From: Prevotellaceae bacterium
GTDB lineage: Bacteria > Bacteroidota > Bacteroidia > Bacteroidales > Bacteroidaceae
Assembly (NCBI GenBank): GCA_028723455.1
Contig: JAQYEW010000013.1
Coordinates: 1-64,000 of the forward strand
Length of the DNA: 64,000 nucleotides
Direction of reading: 5' to 3'
Below the pieces are notes generated by a model that was not told where the DNA came from, ran no database searches, and saw only the letters and a program-made list of their open reading frames with translations. Below are positions 46,587 to 56,100 of this stretch, piece by piece. Each line of letters starts with the position of its first letter. Positions within the stretch are counted from its first letter, which is position 1. The position numbers were made by a program, and so were the translations under genes.

Positions 46587-48512
46587 ATGAATTACGGATT
46601 TGTTAAAGTCGCCTCGGCCGTGCCCCTGGTACAGATAGCATCACCCAAATACAATACACAACAGATTCAATCTCTCATACTTCAGGCCAACAACCAACAG
46701 GCAGAGGTTATCTGCTTTCCCGAACTGAGCATTACGGCCTACACCTGTGCAGATCTTTTTCAACAGCAGACCTTGCTTGAGGAGGCGGAAATGCAGCTCA
46801 TCAGCCTGATGAACTTCACCCGTTCCATGGATATCATAAGCATTGTCGGCATGCCCGTCGCTTATCACCATACGCTGATGAATTGCGCTGTTGTGCTGCA
46901 ACGCGGAAAGCTATTGGGCATTGTTCCCAAAACCTTTTTGCCCAACTACAAAGAATTCTACGAAAAACGTTGGTTTACCTCTGCCTTGGACGTACCCGAA
47001 GGTCAAGTCCTGATTTGCGGCCAGCAGGTTCCCATCAGCGCCCGCCAACTTTTCCGCACACCCAATTTCACCTTCGGCATTGAATTGTGCGAAGACCTTT
47101 GGGCACCCATCCCCCCCTCTTCCGTACTGACGATGCAGGGGGCAGATGTCATTTTTAACCTCAGCGCGGCTGATGACATCATCGGCAAGCGTTCCTACCT
47201 GGATTCCCTGGTAAGCCAACAAAGTGCACGTGGCATCTGTGGATACGTATATAGCGCCTGCGGATACGGAGAAAGCACACAGGACGTTGTCTTTATTGGC
47301 AAATCCGTAATTTGCGAAAATGGAACCATTCTGGCCTCCACAACGCAAAGTACGCACAGCGAGATGCTCACAATCAGTGAAATTGACATTGAGCGGCTGC
47401 GAAGCGAGCGACGTGTCAACACTACCTTCGCTTCCAATGCACGGCTATACAAGGAGACTCCCGTAAGCATTGTAGACAGTTGCAATATCATTGCCCCGGA
47501 CTTCTCCCTATCACGCATGATCGACCCCCATCCCTTTGTACCTAAAGGAGCGACATTGGACGAGCGCTGTCAGGAAGTTTTGGCCATCCAAACAGAAGGT
47601 CTGGCCAAACGCATCGAGCACACCCGCAGTGAGACTGTGATCATAGGCATCTCCGGCGGATTGGACAGCACACTTGCCTTGCTCGTCTGCGTTCGTGCAT
47701 TTGACAAATTAGGACGCAACCGCCGAGGCATCGTAGGCATCACCATGCCGGGCTTCGGAACCAGCGACCGCACCTACACCAATGCCCTGCAACTGATGCA
47801 GCAACTGGGAATCACCATTCGTGAAATAAGTATTCGCGATGCGGTTATCCAGCATTTCGAGGACCTGGGGCACGATGTCAATACGCATGACGTAACTTAC
47901 GAAAACTCTCAGGCACGCGAACGCACGCAAATCCTCATGGATGCCGCCAACCAACTCAACGGGATGGTTGTGGGAACAGGAGACATGAGCGAACTGGCCT
48001 TAGGATGGGCCACCTACAACGGCGACCACATGAGCATGTATGGTGTCAATGCCGGCGTGCCCAAAACGCTCGTACGCCACCTTGTTGCATGGGAGGCCAA
48101 CCGCATGAGCGACGAGCAGGTGCGGCATATCCTTCTGGACATCGTCGACACCCCCATTAGTCCCGAACTGAAGCCTACAGCCGAAGATGGAGAAATCGCC
48201 CAAGTAACAGAGGATCTCGTAGGCCCTTACGAGCTGCATGATTTCTTCCTCTTCTACTTCCTGCGTTGGGGCTTCCGGCCACGGAAGATTTTCATGCTTG
48301 CCAAATTGGCCTTCAGAAACAAGTACGCGGACGAAATCATCAAGAAATGCCTCACCACCTTCTGCCGTCGCTTTTTCATCCATCAGTTCAAGCGCAGCTG
48401 CTTGCCTGATGGGCCAAAAGTCGGCAGTTGCAGCCTGAGTCCTCGTGGCGACTGGCGCATGCCCAGCGATGCCGCCTTCCAGTTGTGGGTAGACGAATGT
48501 GAGAGCCTGTAA
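46587..48512 (+). CDS. nadE: NAD(+) synthase, glutamine-hydrolysing
   Basis: Final step of NAD synthesis, amidating deamido-NAD with ammonia from glutamine. The 641-residue two-domain form has an N-terminal nitrilase-type glutaminase with the triad E46 (FPEL), K115 (VPKTFLPNYKEFYEKRWF) and C168 (ELCEDLW). The C-terminal synthetase has the PP-loop GISGGLDST at about 354-362 and the block GTGDMSELALGWATYNGDHMSMYGVNAGVPKTLV. ATG 46587 is the start; the longer frame begins inside tRNA-Gly and is an artefact. No promoter is evident in the 85-base spacer. Confidence 0.97.
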   Translation: MNYGFVKVASAVPLVQIASPKYNTQQIQSLILQANNQQAEVICFPELSITAYTCADLFQQQTLLEEAEMQLISLMNFTRSMDIISIVGMPVAYHHTLMNCAVVLQRGKLLGIVPKTFLPNYKEFYEKRWFTSALDVPEGQVLICGQQVPISARQLFRTPNFTFGIELCEDLWAPIPPSSVLTMQGADVIFNLSAADDIIGKRSYLDSLVSQQSARGICGYVYSACGYGESTQDVVFIGKSVICENGTILASTTQSTHSEMLTISEIDIERLRSERRVNTTFASNARLYKETPVSIVDSCNIIAPDFSLSRMIDPHPFVPKGATLDERCQEVLAIQTEGLAKRIEHTRSETVIIGISGGLDSTLALLVCVRAFDKLGRNRRGIVGITMPGFGTSDRTYTNALQLMQQLGITIREISIRDAVIQHFEDLGHDVNTHDVTYENSQARERTQILMDAANQLNGMVVGTGDMSELALGWATYNGDHMSMYGVNAGVPKTLVRHLVAWEANRMSDEQVRHILLDIVDTPISPELKPTAEDGEIAQVTEDLVGPYELHDFFLFYFLRWGFRPRKIFMLAKLAFRNKYADEIIKKCLTTFCRRFFIHQFKRSCLPDGPKVGSCSLSPRGDWRMPSDAAFQLWVDECESL

Positions 48513-48520
48513 GGAAACAA

Positions 48521-48572
48521 ACGAATAATCCCGCAGATTCCATCAAACAGGATTCTGCGGGATTATTCGTTC
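48521..48572. terminator. Terminator between nadE and kbl
   Basis: An 18-bp perfect stem (48521-48538 with 48555-48572, core CCCGCAGA/TCTGCGGG) lies eight bases after nadE and 12 before the kbl stop, serving the convergent genes. U-runs are weak on both sides. Confidence 0.75.
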
Positions 48573-48583
48573 CTTGCGGTTAT

Positions 48584-49771
48584 TTACTTCAGCACGCCCA
48601 GCTGCTTGCCCACCTTAATAAAGGCATCAATGCAGCGGTCCAGATGCTCCACCTCGTGCCCGGCAGATATTTGCACACGGATGCGTGCCTGTCCTTGGGG
48701 CACAACAGGATAATAGAATCCTGTAACATAGATACCCTCTTCCTGCAAGGCCGCGGCATACTGCTGGCTCAATGGAGCGTCATACAGCATCACGGCACAG
48801 ATAGCACTCTGCGTAGGCTTGATGTCAAAACCGGCGGCAATCATCTTGCTGCGGAAATACTCTACGTTACGGACCAATTTGTCGTGCAGGTCGTTGCTTT
48901 CCTCCAAAATATTGAAAGTTTCAATGGCAGCACCGGCAACCATGGGGGGAATACTGTTCGAAAAGAGGTACGGACGACTGCGCTGGCGCAACATGTCGAT
49001 AATCTCCTTGCGACCCGTGGTAAAACCACCCACAGCGCCACCAAAGGCCTTACCAAGCGTACCGGTGTAGATGTCTACGCGGCCATAGGTATTGAAGAAC
49101 TCGCTCACACCACGGCCAGTCTGACCAACGACACCCGCAGAATGGCTCTCGTCCACCATCACCAAAGCGTTGTATTTCTCAGCCAGATCGCAAATCTTAT
49201 CCATAGGGGCGACATTGCCGTCCATGGAGAACACACCGTCCGTAACTATGATGCGGAAGCGCTGCTCCTGTGCAGCCACCAACTGGCGTTCCAGATCCTC
49301 CATATCCGCATTGGCATAGCGATAACGCTTGGCCTTGCACAAACGAACCCCATCAATGATGCTCGCATGGTTCAAGGCGTCAGAAATAATAGCGTCCTGA
49401 TCCGTGAACAAAGGTTCAAAGACACCACCATTGGCATCAAAACAGGCGGCGTAAAGAATCGTATCCTCTGTCTTGAAGAACCGGCTGATACGCGCCTCCA
49501 GCTCCTTGTGAATATCCTGCGTGCCACAGATGAAACGTACCGAACTCATGCCATAGCCGCGGGCATCCATAGCGTCCTTAGCCGCCTGAATCAAACGTGG
49601 ATTGTTCGACAATCCCAAGTAATTATTGGCACAAAAGTTCAACACCTCCTTGCCAGCCACCTGTATGGCAGCCTGCTGGGGGCTTACAATCAAACGTTCG
49701 TTCTTGTACAAGCCGGCTTCCCGAATGGCAGTAAGCTCGTTAGTCAAATGGCTTTGAAAATCTCCGTACAT
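48584..49771 (-). CDS. kbl: Glycine C-acetyltransferase (2-amino-3-ketobutyrate CoA ligase)
   Basis: Cleaves 2-amino-3-ketobutyrate with CoA to glycine and acetyl-CoA. A 395-residue PLP enzyme of the alpha-oxoamine synthase family. The PLP Lys lies in YTGTLGKAFGG; other blocks are FCANNYLGLSN, GYGMSSVRFICGTQDIHKELE, and MVDESHSAGVVG. ATG 49771 is chosen over a frame start at 49813, because the promoter at 49817-49848 places transcription start at about 49810. Its partner tdh is divergent. Confidence 0.96.
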   Translation of the reverse strand: MYGDFQSHLTNELTAIREAGLYKNERLIVSPQQAAIQVAGKEVLNFCANNYLGLSNNPRLIQAAKDAMDARGYGMSSVRFICGTQDIHKELEARISRFFKTEDTILYAACFDANGGVFEPLFTDQDAIISDALNHASIIDGVRLCKAKRYRYANADMEDLERQLVAAQEQRFRIIVTDGVFSMDGNVAPMDKICDLAEKYNALVMVDESHSAGVVGQTGRGVSEFFNTYGRVDIYTGTLGKAFGGAVGGFTTGRKEIIDMLRQRSRPYLFSNSIPPMVAGAAIETFNILEESNDLHDKLVRNVEYFRSKMIAAGFDIKPTQSAICAVMLYDAPLSQQYAAALQEEGIYVTGFYYPVVPQGQARIRVQISAGHEVEHLDRCIDAFIKVGKQLGVLK

Positions 49772-49816
49772 GATAATATAGATATTATGTGATTTTGGGG
49801 TTAATAAATACATTTA

Positions 49817-49848
49817 CAAAATTACGGCATATCAAAGATAAAAGCAAA
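49817..49848 (-). promoter_or_regulatory. Promoter of kbl
   Basis: TTTG (49845-49848), 20 bases, TAATTTTG (49817-49824) on the minus strand. A second TAnnTTTG (TATCTTTG, 49833-49840) lies within the spacer. Confidence 0.6.
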
Positions 49849-49856
49849 CTTTTTGT

Positions 49857-49887
49857 TTTGTAATTTGGCAAAGAGGTAGTAACTTTG
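49857..49887 (+). promoter_or_regulatory. Promoter of tdh
   Basis: TTTG (49857-49860), 19 bases, TAACTTTG (49880-49887), 30 bases before the tdh ATG. Only eight bases separate it from the kbl promoter. Confidence 0.7.
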
Positions 49888-49917
49888 CACTCAAAGAATA
49901 CAAATTAACCAAACGAC

Positions 49918-50871
49918 ATGAAAAAAATATTAGTTATCGGAGCTACCGGTCAAATCGGTTCTGAACTGACCATGCGCCTACGTAGCATCTATGGAAACGA
50001 GAACGTTGTTGCAGGATACATCAAGGGGGCCGAACCCAAGGGAGAACTGGCCGAGAGCGGTCCCAGTGAAATCTGCGACGTTACGGATGCCGAGGCCATT
50101 GCCGACGTAGTGAAGAAACATCATATCGACGCCATTTACAATCTGGCGGCCCTCCTGAGCGTGGTTGCTGAGGGCAAGCCTCGTCTGGCGTGGAAGATTG
50201 GTATTGACGGCCTGTGGAACGTGCTTGAGGTGGCACGCGAAAACGGATGCAGCGTATTCACCCCCTCCAGCATCGGCAGCTTCGGACCTGGCACGCCCGC
50301 AGACGGCACGCCTCAGGACACGGTGCAACGCCCACGGACCATCTATGGCGTAAGCAAGGTTACGACCGAGCTGATCAGCGACTACTACTTTTCAAAATAT
50401 GGCGTTGATACGCGCAGCGTCCGCTTCCCCGGGCTTATCAGCTATGTAACGCCCCCCGGAGGTGGAACTACGGACTATGCCGTGGACATTTACTACAGCG
50501 CAGTAAAGGGGGAGAAATTCATCTGCCCCATTGCCCCCAACACCTATATGGACATGATGTACATGCCTGACGCCCTGAATGCCTGCGTACAACTGATGGA
50601 GGCTGACCCAAGCCGACTCGTCCACCGCAACGGCTTCAACATCGCCTCCATGAGTTTTGAACCCAACGAGATCTATCAGGCCATCCGGAAATTCTATCCC
50701 GATTTTCAAATGGAATATCAGGTGGACGCGCTCAAGCAGAGCATTGCCAGCAGTTGGCCCAACAGCCTTGACGACAGCTGCGCACGCACGGAGTGGGATT
50801 GGAAGAGTGCCTACAATTTGGAAAGCATGACCGCAGACATGATTGAAAGGCTCAAAATCAAATTGTTATAA
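49918..50871 (+). CDS. tdh: L-threonine 3-dehydrogenase, NAD-epimerase (SDR) type
   Basis: Oxidises L-threonine to 2-amino-3-ketobutyrate, the substrate of the neighbouring Kbl. The 317-residue extended SDR fold has the NAD loop GATGQIG (8-14) and the YxxxK pair Y143/K147 in YGVSK, with PSSIGSFGP before it. The block YMDMMYMPDAL is typical of this TDH class. It differs from the zinc-dependent medium-chain TDH of E. coli. Divergence from kbl supports the threonine assignment over a generic nucleotide-sugar epimerase. Confidence 0.93.
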   Translation: MKKILVIGATGQIGSELTMRLRSIYGNENVVAGYIKGAEPKGELAESGPSEICDVTDAEAIADVVKKHHIDAIYNLAALLSVVAEGKPRLAWKIGIDGLWNVLEVARENGCSVFTPSSIGSFGPGTPADGTPQDTVQRPRTIYGVSKVTTELISDYYFSKYGVDTRSVRFPGLISYVTPPGGGTTDYAVDIYYSAVKGEKFICPIAPNTYMDMMYMPDALNACVQLMEADPSRLVHRNGFNIASMSFEPNEIYQAIRKFYPDFQMEYQVDALKQSIASSWPNSLDDSCARTEWDWKSAYNLESMTADMIERLKIKLL

Positions 50872-50889
50872 ATTCCTTTATAACAGCAG

Positions 50890-50957
50890 GAAAAAACATA
50901 TAGAAGAAACGGACAAAACTAATATTTGTTTTGCCCGTTTCTTCTATATGTTTTTTC
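50890..50957. terminator. 30-bp hairpin after tdh, bidirectional terminator or palindromic element
   Basis: The arms 50890-50919 and 50928-50957 are complementary over 30 bases with one mismatch, around an eight-base loop. The outer part contains six A on the left and six T on the right, so it can terminate both tdh and the leftward lspA unit. The outer arm contains AAAACATATAG, also seen at 28056-28066. Confidence 0.8.
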
Positions 50958-50975
50958 AAAATTAAGTATATGTTT

Positions 50976-51149
50976 TTAGGATGATGTCATCCTCAGGTCC
51001 AACGTCCCCCCCATCCATTCCACGCCAGCCTCTTCCCGGCGGAATGTGTGCCAGCCAACAATCTTGCCGTCGTCCTCAAACTCCACAATCACCTGATTCA
51101 GCACCTCGCCCGAAGGCGTTATCAGACGGTGATACCCTCGCTTGGTCAT
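50976..51149 (-). CDS. 57-residue conserved-looking small protein, coupled to the DUF4296 gene
   Basis: A short gene read directly from the sequence. ATG 51149 overlaps the preceding TAA stop by one base (TAATG) and the frame stays open to TAA at 50976-50978. The product begins MTKRGYHRLITPSGEVL and continues with NQVIVEFEDDGKIVGWHTF and EWMGGTLDL, a regular beta-strand pattern with conserved-type Trp, Gly and Asp residues. It has no signal peptide or membrane segment. I recall similar short proteins after DUF4296 genes in Bacteroidales, but the function is unknown. The terminator at 50890-50957 follows. Confidence 0.75.
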   Translation of the reverse strand: MTKRGYHRLITPSGEVLNQVIVEFEDDGKIVGWHTFRREEAGVEWMGGTLDLRMTSS

Positions 51150-52111
51150 TACCGCTGACGTCTGACAGGTTGAGCCGGCAGAATCACCTGGCGTTGCTTC
51201 ACGACTTTGATACTCCGCTCGCCCTTCTGGCTCTGTCGCAGTTCGGCAGGCGTAAGGCGTTCCGAACTGTCCAGACGAATGGCAGGCGTACTGTCCCTTT
51301 TGAGTACAGGCTGGGGGCTTTCAACGGCTGTACTATCCACAGCAACCGTATCCTTCCTCTGATGGAAGCGAATCAGTTGGGGTTTAGCGACCATCCACAT
51401 GCTCAAACCTTGGTGCGGTTCATAATCCTGATAGAAAGAAACTTCCAGTCTGCGCAACAGGTTGTTGTCCGTCAAATGACTGGAATTGATGCGTAAAAAG
51501 GTCTCGAAACCGCCGGCGACGCGCGTAACCTGCGCCACTACACTATCATTTTCATAGCGAGCGACAAGCATGGCGTAACCCTCTCGCAGATTTTCGTTGG
51601 TAACAAAACGGTTGTCAAATTTCAAGAGATAGGTATCCCCCAAAGCAAAGGTAGAATCCGGAATAATCGTAAAACTCAAAAGATTATCGCGGACATCATT
51701 GCGCAACCACAAATTCGCACGGCTCCAGATAAGGGCCGTATCGCCCGTAGCGCTCAGATTGGCGTATTCATCAGCCACCTCGTCCAACCCCAAGGCTTTC
51801 ATCTCACGCTTTAGACGATCGTCAATCTCATTGTAAATCTCTGTCAGATACTTTGAGTTCCCGGCATACCACACCATGGAACTGTCAAACTCCGCTTCCG
51901 TAACACCATACTTTTGGAAAACCTTTTGAATCAACACGTAACGTTCTTCCTCCACACGACCCTCACCCAAGGCGTCAGCGGCTTGCTGCGCCTGATGATA
52001 GTCAAACAACAAGTCCGTCATCTTGCGCTGCGAGATAACATCCGAAGGGATGCGCACCTCGCAACCGGCCATGAGCAGACCAAGGAGTGAGAAAGTTACA
52101 AGGTTTTTCAC
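51149..52111 (-). CDS. DUF4296 domain lipoprotein
   Basis: A 320-residue lipoprotein with lipobox MAGC (C16). The DUF4296 domain follows (about 20-125: MTDLLFDYHQAQQAAD, RYVLIQKVFQKYGVTEAEFDSSMVWYAGN, LTEIYNEIDDRL), a Bacteroidetes family of unknown function. The middle is a beta-rich domain and the C-terminal 60 residues are charged and low in complexity. The gene overlaps the lspA stop by four bases. Its product would itself be matured by LspA after lipidation. Confidence 0.88.
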   Translation of the reverse strand: MKNLVTFSLLGLLMAGCEVRIPSDVISQRKMTDLLFDYHQAQQAADALGEGRVEEERYVLIQKVFQKYGVTEAEFDSSMVWYAGNSKYLTEIYNEIDDRLKREMKALGLDEVADEYANLSATGDTALIWSRANLWLRNDVRDNLLSFTIIPDSTFALGDTYLLKFDNRFVTNENLREGYAMLVARYENDSVVAQVTRVAGGFETFLRINSSHLTDNNLLRRLEVSFYQDYEPHQGLSMWMVAKPQLIRFHQRKDTVAVDSTAVESPQPVLKRDSTPAIRLDSSERLTPAELRQSQKGERSIKVVKQRQVILPAQPVRRQR

Positions 52112-52713
52112 TTTGTCAGTTCTTTACGGTAGAATAACAACAACAGGGCTATACCCACAGAAATGCTGGCATCCGCAAAATTAAAGATAGGACTAAAAAA
52201 AACAAAATGCTGACCGCCATACAACGGCAGCCAGTCCGGCCAGTTCCAGTCCACCAAAGGAAAATAGAACATATCCACCACCCTACCCAAAAGCACGGGA
52301 GCATAGCCCTCGCCAAAGGGGACGAGCCGGGCCACTTCGGGAGCGGGAGGATTATTGAAGACAAGACCATAGAAGACGCAATCAATGATATTGCCCAACG
52401 CTCCGGCCAGCACCATACTGAGACAAACCAAATAGCCATACGCAGTGCCACGGCGAATGAGCCCAACAAGGTAATAGATGATGCCCACCGTAAAAAGAAT
52501 CCGGAAGGAGGTCAGGAAATACTTGTTCATGAACTCCCAACCGAAGGCCATCCCGTTGTTCTCGGTAAAGAAAAGATAGAACCAGTCGGTAATACGGATG
52601 CTCTCGTGGAAATACATCCCCGTCTTCACCATTACCTTGATAACCTGGTCAATGACCACCACCCCAAGGGTAATGGCCACTGCCAGGATTGATTGCTTCG
52701 TCGCTCTTGTCAT
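52108..52713 (-). CDS. lspA: Lipoprotein signal peptidase (signal peptidase II)
   Basis: Inner-membrane aspartyl protease that removes signal peptides from prolipoproteins. It has 201 residues, with membrane segments near 8-26, 68-86, 93-112 and 178-195. The catalytic pair is D111 in GNIID and D181 in FNFADASI; TENNGMAFGW is also conserved. Compared with E. coli LspA there is a long periplasmic insert between the two Asp (about 118-175), as I expect for Bacteroidetes. It overlaps the DUF4296 lipoprotein gene and follows the DksA-like gene by seven bases. Confidence 0.95.
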   Translation of the reverse strand: MTRATKQSILAVAITLGVVVIDQVIKVMVKTGMYFHESIRITDWFYLFFTENNGMAFGWEFMNKYFLTSFRILFTVGIIYYLVGLIRRGTAYGYLVCLSMVLAGALGNIIDCVFYGLVFNNPPAPEVARLVPFGEGYAPVLLGRVVDMFYFPLVDWNWPDWLPLYGGQHFVFFSPIFNFADASISVGIALLLLFYRKELTK

Positions 52714-52720
52714 GTCTTCG

Positions 52721-53107
52721 TTAGTGCTTTCTGTGCTTGTCCAGCTTTACTTCGATGCAGAGCGTGGCATGGGGCACCGCCCGCAGACGCTCCTTAGGAA
52801 TCAGTTTCCCCGTCTCGCGGCAGATACCATAGGTCTTGTTGTGAATACGCACCAACGCACCCTCCAATCCCTTGATAAACTTCTCCAGCCGCATCACGTC
52901 CTGCATCATTTGCGCTTGGCTCTGAGCCTCGCTACCCTCCTCCAACGCGTGATAGGTAGGTAGCGTGTCTGCAACATCGTTACTCTTGCTGCCTGTCAAT
53001 TCGTCCAACAACGCTTTATAGTCGCCACGAGCCACAGCCAGCTTTTCCTCTATGATGGCGCGGAAACCCTCCAGTTCCTCATCGCTATATCTAAGTTTTT
53101 CAGGCAT
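52721..53107 (-). CDS. TraR/DksA-family protein with two-cysteine finger
   Basis: A 128-residue DksA-type protein that would bind in the RNA polymerase secondary channel. A helical coiled-coil N-terminal part (about 8-90) precedes the finger YGICRETGKLIPKERLRAVPHATLCIEVK. Compared with the four-Cys DksA finger only the first and third Cys remain; the others are Thr and Val. This resembles two-cysteine DksA2-type proteins, so zinc binding is doubtful. Lies between ileS and lspA in one minus-strand unit. Confidence 0.9.
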   Translation of the reverse strand: MPEKLRYSDEELEGFRAIIEEKLAVARGDYKALLDELTGSKSNDVADTLPTYHALEEGSEAQSQAQMMQDVMRLEKFIKGLEGALVRIHNKTYGICRETGKLIPKERLRAVPHATLCIEVKLDKHRKH

Positions 53108-53155
53108 AATTTGGAAAAATTTTAAGTTAATAGATTATAATGTAATTAAAGTGAA

Positions 53156-56100
53156 TCACGACATTTTCTCAACCACGAAGTCCTCATCCCTTGCCTCGAT
53201 GCTGTTAGCCAACACCTGAGAAGCAATGTATTCCTTCATGGTACTGAGGCAAGCCTCATTATCTTTGGTAGCGGGGATGGTAACGCGGATACGGTCCGTA
53301 ATCTCAAGACCACTGTCCTTGCGCAGCTGTTGGATGGTGCGCACGATTTCACGGGCAACGCCCTCGATTCGCAACTCCTCGCTGATGTTCAAGTCCAGAG
53401 CAACCGTGAGAACACCTTCATTGGCTACGCTCCAACCGGGAACATCCTCGCTGAAGATTTCCACGTCCTCAGCATCAATGGTAACCGCTTCTCCGTTCTG
53501 CAAAACGACAGTCAGATGTTGCTCCTGCTCCAAACGGTTGATGTCTTCCTGGCTCAACGCCAATACGGCAGCGTTCACGTCCTTCATCTGTTTGCCGAAC
53601 TTCTTGCCCATGGTGCGGAAGTTACATTTTACCTTCTTCACCAGAATGCCTTCATCGCCCACAAACTCCAATTCCTTCACATTTACTTCGCTCAGAATCA
53701 AGTCCTTCATCGCTTCTATCCGGGCTTGGATAACAGGGTCGGTAACTGGAATGGCGATGCGCTGCAAGGGCTGCTTCACCATTATCTTCTCTTTCTTGCG
53801 CAGAGAGAGAATCATGGAGGTTATCTGCTGAGCCTGCTCCATACTCTGTTCCAAAGGCTTGTCAATCATGTCCTCGCTGGCAACGGGGAATGTCTCCAAG
53901 TGAACACTGACGGACGTTCCACGTCCCGTAGCAGCTTTCAAATCGCGATACAGCAAATCTGCATAGTAAGGAGCGATGGGAGCCATCAAACGGGCCACCA
54001 CATCCAGACAAGTATAAAGGGTCTGGTAGGCTGACAGCTTGTCCGTGGATGTCTCGCCGCCCCAGAAACGTTTCTTGCTCAGGCGTACGAACCAATTGGA
54101 AACATTATCCACCACAAAGGCCTGAATCAGACGCCCTGCACGTGTCGGTTCATACGTATCATAACATTCCGTTACGTTCTTCACCAGGCTGTTCAATTCG
54201 CTCAGAATCCAACGGTCCATCTCGGGACGCTCTGTGGCCGGGATGTCCGCCTCGCTGTAATCCCATCCATCCACGTTGGCATACATGCTCAGGAAACTAT
54301 ATGTCTGTTGCAGCTTGCCAAAGAAAGCACGCGAAACCTCCTTCACGCCCTCCACGTCAAATTTCAGGTTATCCCAAGGCTGACTGTTCGTAATCATATA
54401 CCAGCGCAGGGCATCCGAGCCATATTCCTTGATGGCCTTGAAAGGGTCCACCGCATTGCCCAGGCGTTTCGACATCTTCATGCCGTTCTTGTCCAACACA
54501 AGACCATTGCTGACAACCGCCTTATAGGCCACGCTGTCTGAAATCATCGTCGCGATGGCATGCAGGGTAAAGAACCAGCCACGTGTCTGGTCCACGCCCT
54601 CTGCAATGAAGTCGGCAGGGAAGAACGAGCGGTTGTCAATCATCTCGTGATTCTCAAAAGGATAGTGCAACTGGGCATAGGGCATGGCACCACTGTCGAA
54701 CCACACATCAATCAGGTCTGCCTCACGTCTCAGGGGCTGGCCACTTTCGCCAACAAGCACGATGTCGTCCACGAAGGGGCGGTGCAGGTCAATAAGGTCA
54801 TAATTGGCCTGATCCATGTTGCCTGGCACAAAGCCACGCTCCTTCAGAGGGTTCGACGGCATCACGCCGGCTTTCACAGCCTTCTCTATCTCTTGGTACA
54901 ATTCCTCTACACTGCCAATGCACAATTCCTCGCGTGTATCGCGGTTGCGCCAGATAGGCAGGGGCGTGCCCCAATAGCGGCTACGGCTCAGGTTCCAGTC
55001 GTTCAAATTCTCCAGCCACTTGCCAAAGCGTCCCGTACCCGTTGCCTCCGGTTTCCAGTTGATGGTTTGGTTGAGTTCTATCATGCGGTCCTTCACGGCC
55101 GTGGAGCGGATAAACCAACTGTCCAACGGATAGTACAGCACGGGCTTGTCCGTACGCCAGCAATGGGGATAGTTATGTACGAATTTCTCTATCTTGAAAG
55201 CCTGACCACTCTGCTTCATCTCCATACAAAGCACAATGTTCAGGTCCTCGGTCTTGCTCAGTTCCTTCTCATCGAACGTAGCATACTGAGGGTCATAGGC
55301 ATTCTTCACGAAAGCACCCTGATGCTTTCCGTACGCCTCGTGATCCACAAACCGGGCATAGAAACGGGCATCCATGTCCTCGGGCAAGAAGTACTTGCCC
55401 GCAAAATCCACCATGGGGCGCGTATCGCCCATCTTGTCTTGAATAAAGAGAGCGGGGACACCTGCCTCCTTGGCTACCTTGGCATCATCGGCGCCAAAAG
55501 TGGGCGCAATATGTACGATACCCGAACCGTCGTCTGTGGTTACGTAGTCGCCGGGAATCACACGGAAGGCATCGGCGGAGCGGTCCACCATCTCCGTGCC
55601 TACCAGTTCCGTAGGCTTCACCCACGGCATCAGCTGGGCATAGTGCATGCCCACCAAGTCGGCACCCGCATAGTGGGCAACTACCTTATAGTCTTCCTCG
55701 TTCTTGAAGTAGGCAGACAAGCGGTTCTCCGCAAGTACTGCGGTAATGGGTTCATGCGTATAAGGATTTTCCGCCTCCACAGCCACATACGTGATTTTGG
55801 GACCCACACACAGGGCGGTGTTCGAAGGCAATGTCCAAGGAGTCGTGGTCCATGCCAGGAAGACAGGCTTGCCATGCTTCGTCATCTCAGGCTTGGGGTC
55901 CAGGATCTCGAACTGGGCCGTAACGCTCGTATCCTTCACATCACGGTAACAACCGGGCTGATTCAGCTCGTGGCTGCTCAAACCCGTTCCGGCGGCGGGA
56001 CTATAAGGCTGGATGGTATATCCCTTATACAGCAGGTTCTTGTTATAGAGCTGCTTCAAGAGCCACCACAGGGTTTCGATGAACTTATTGTCATAAGTGA

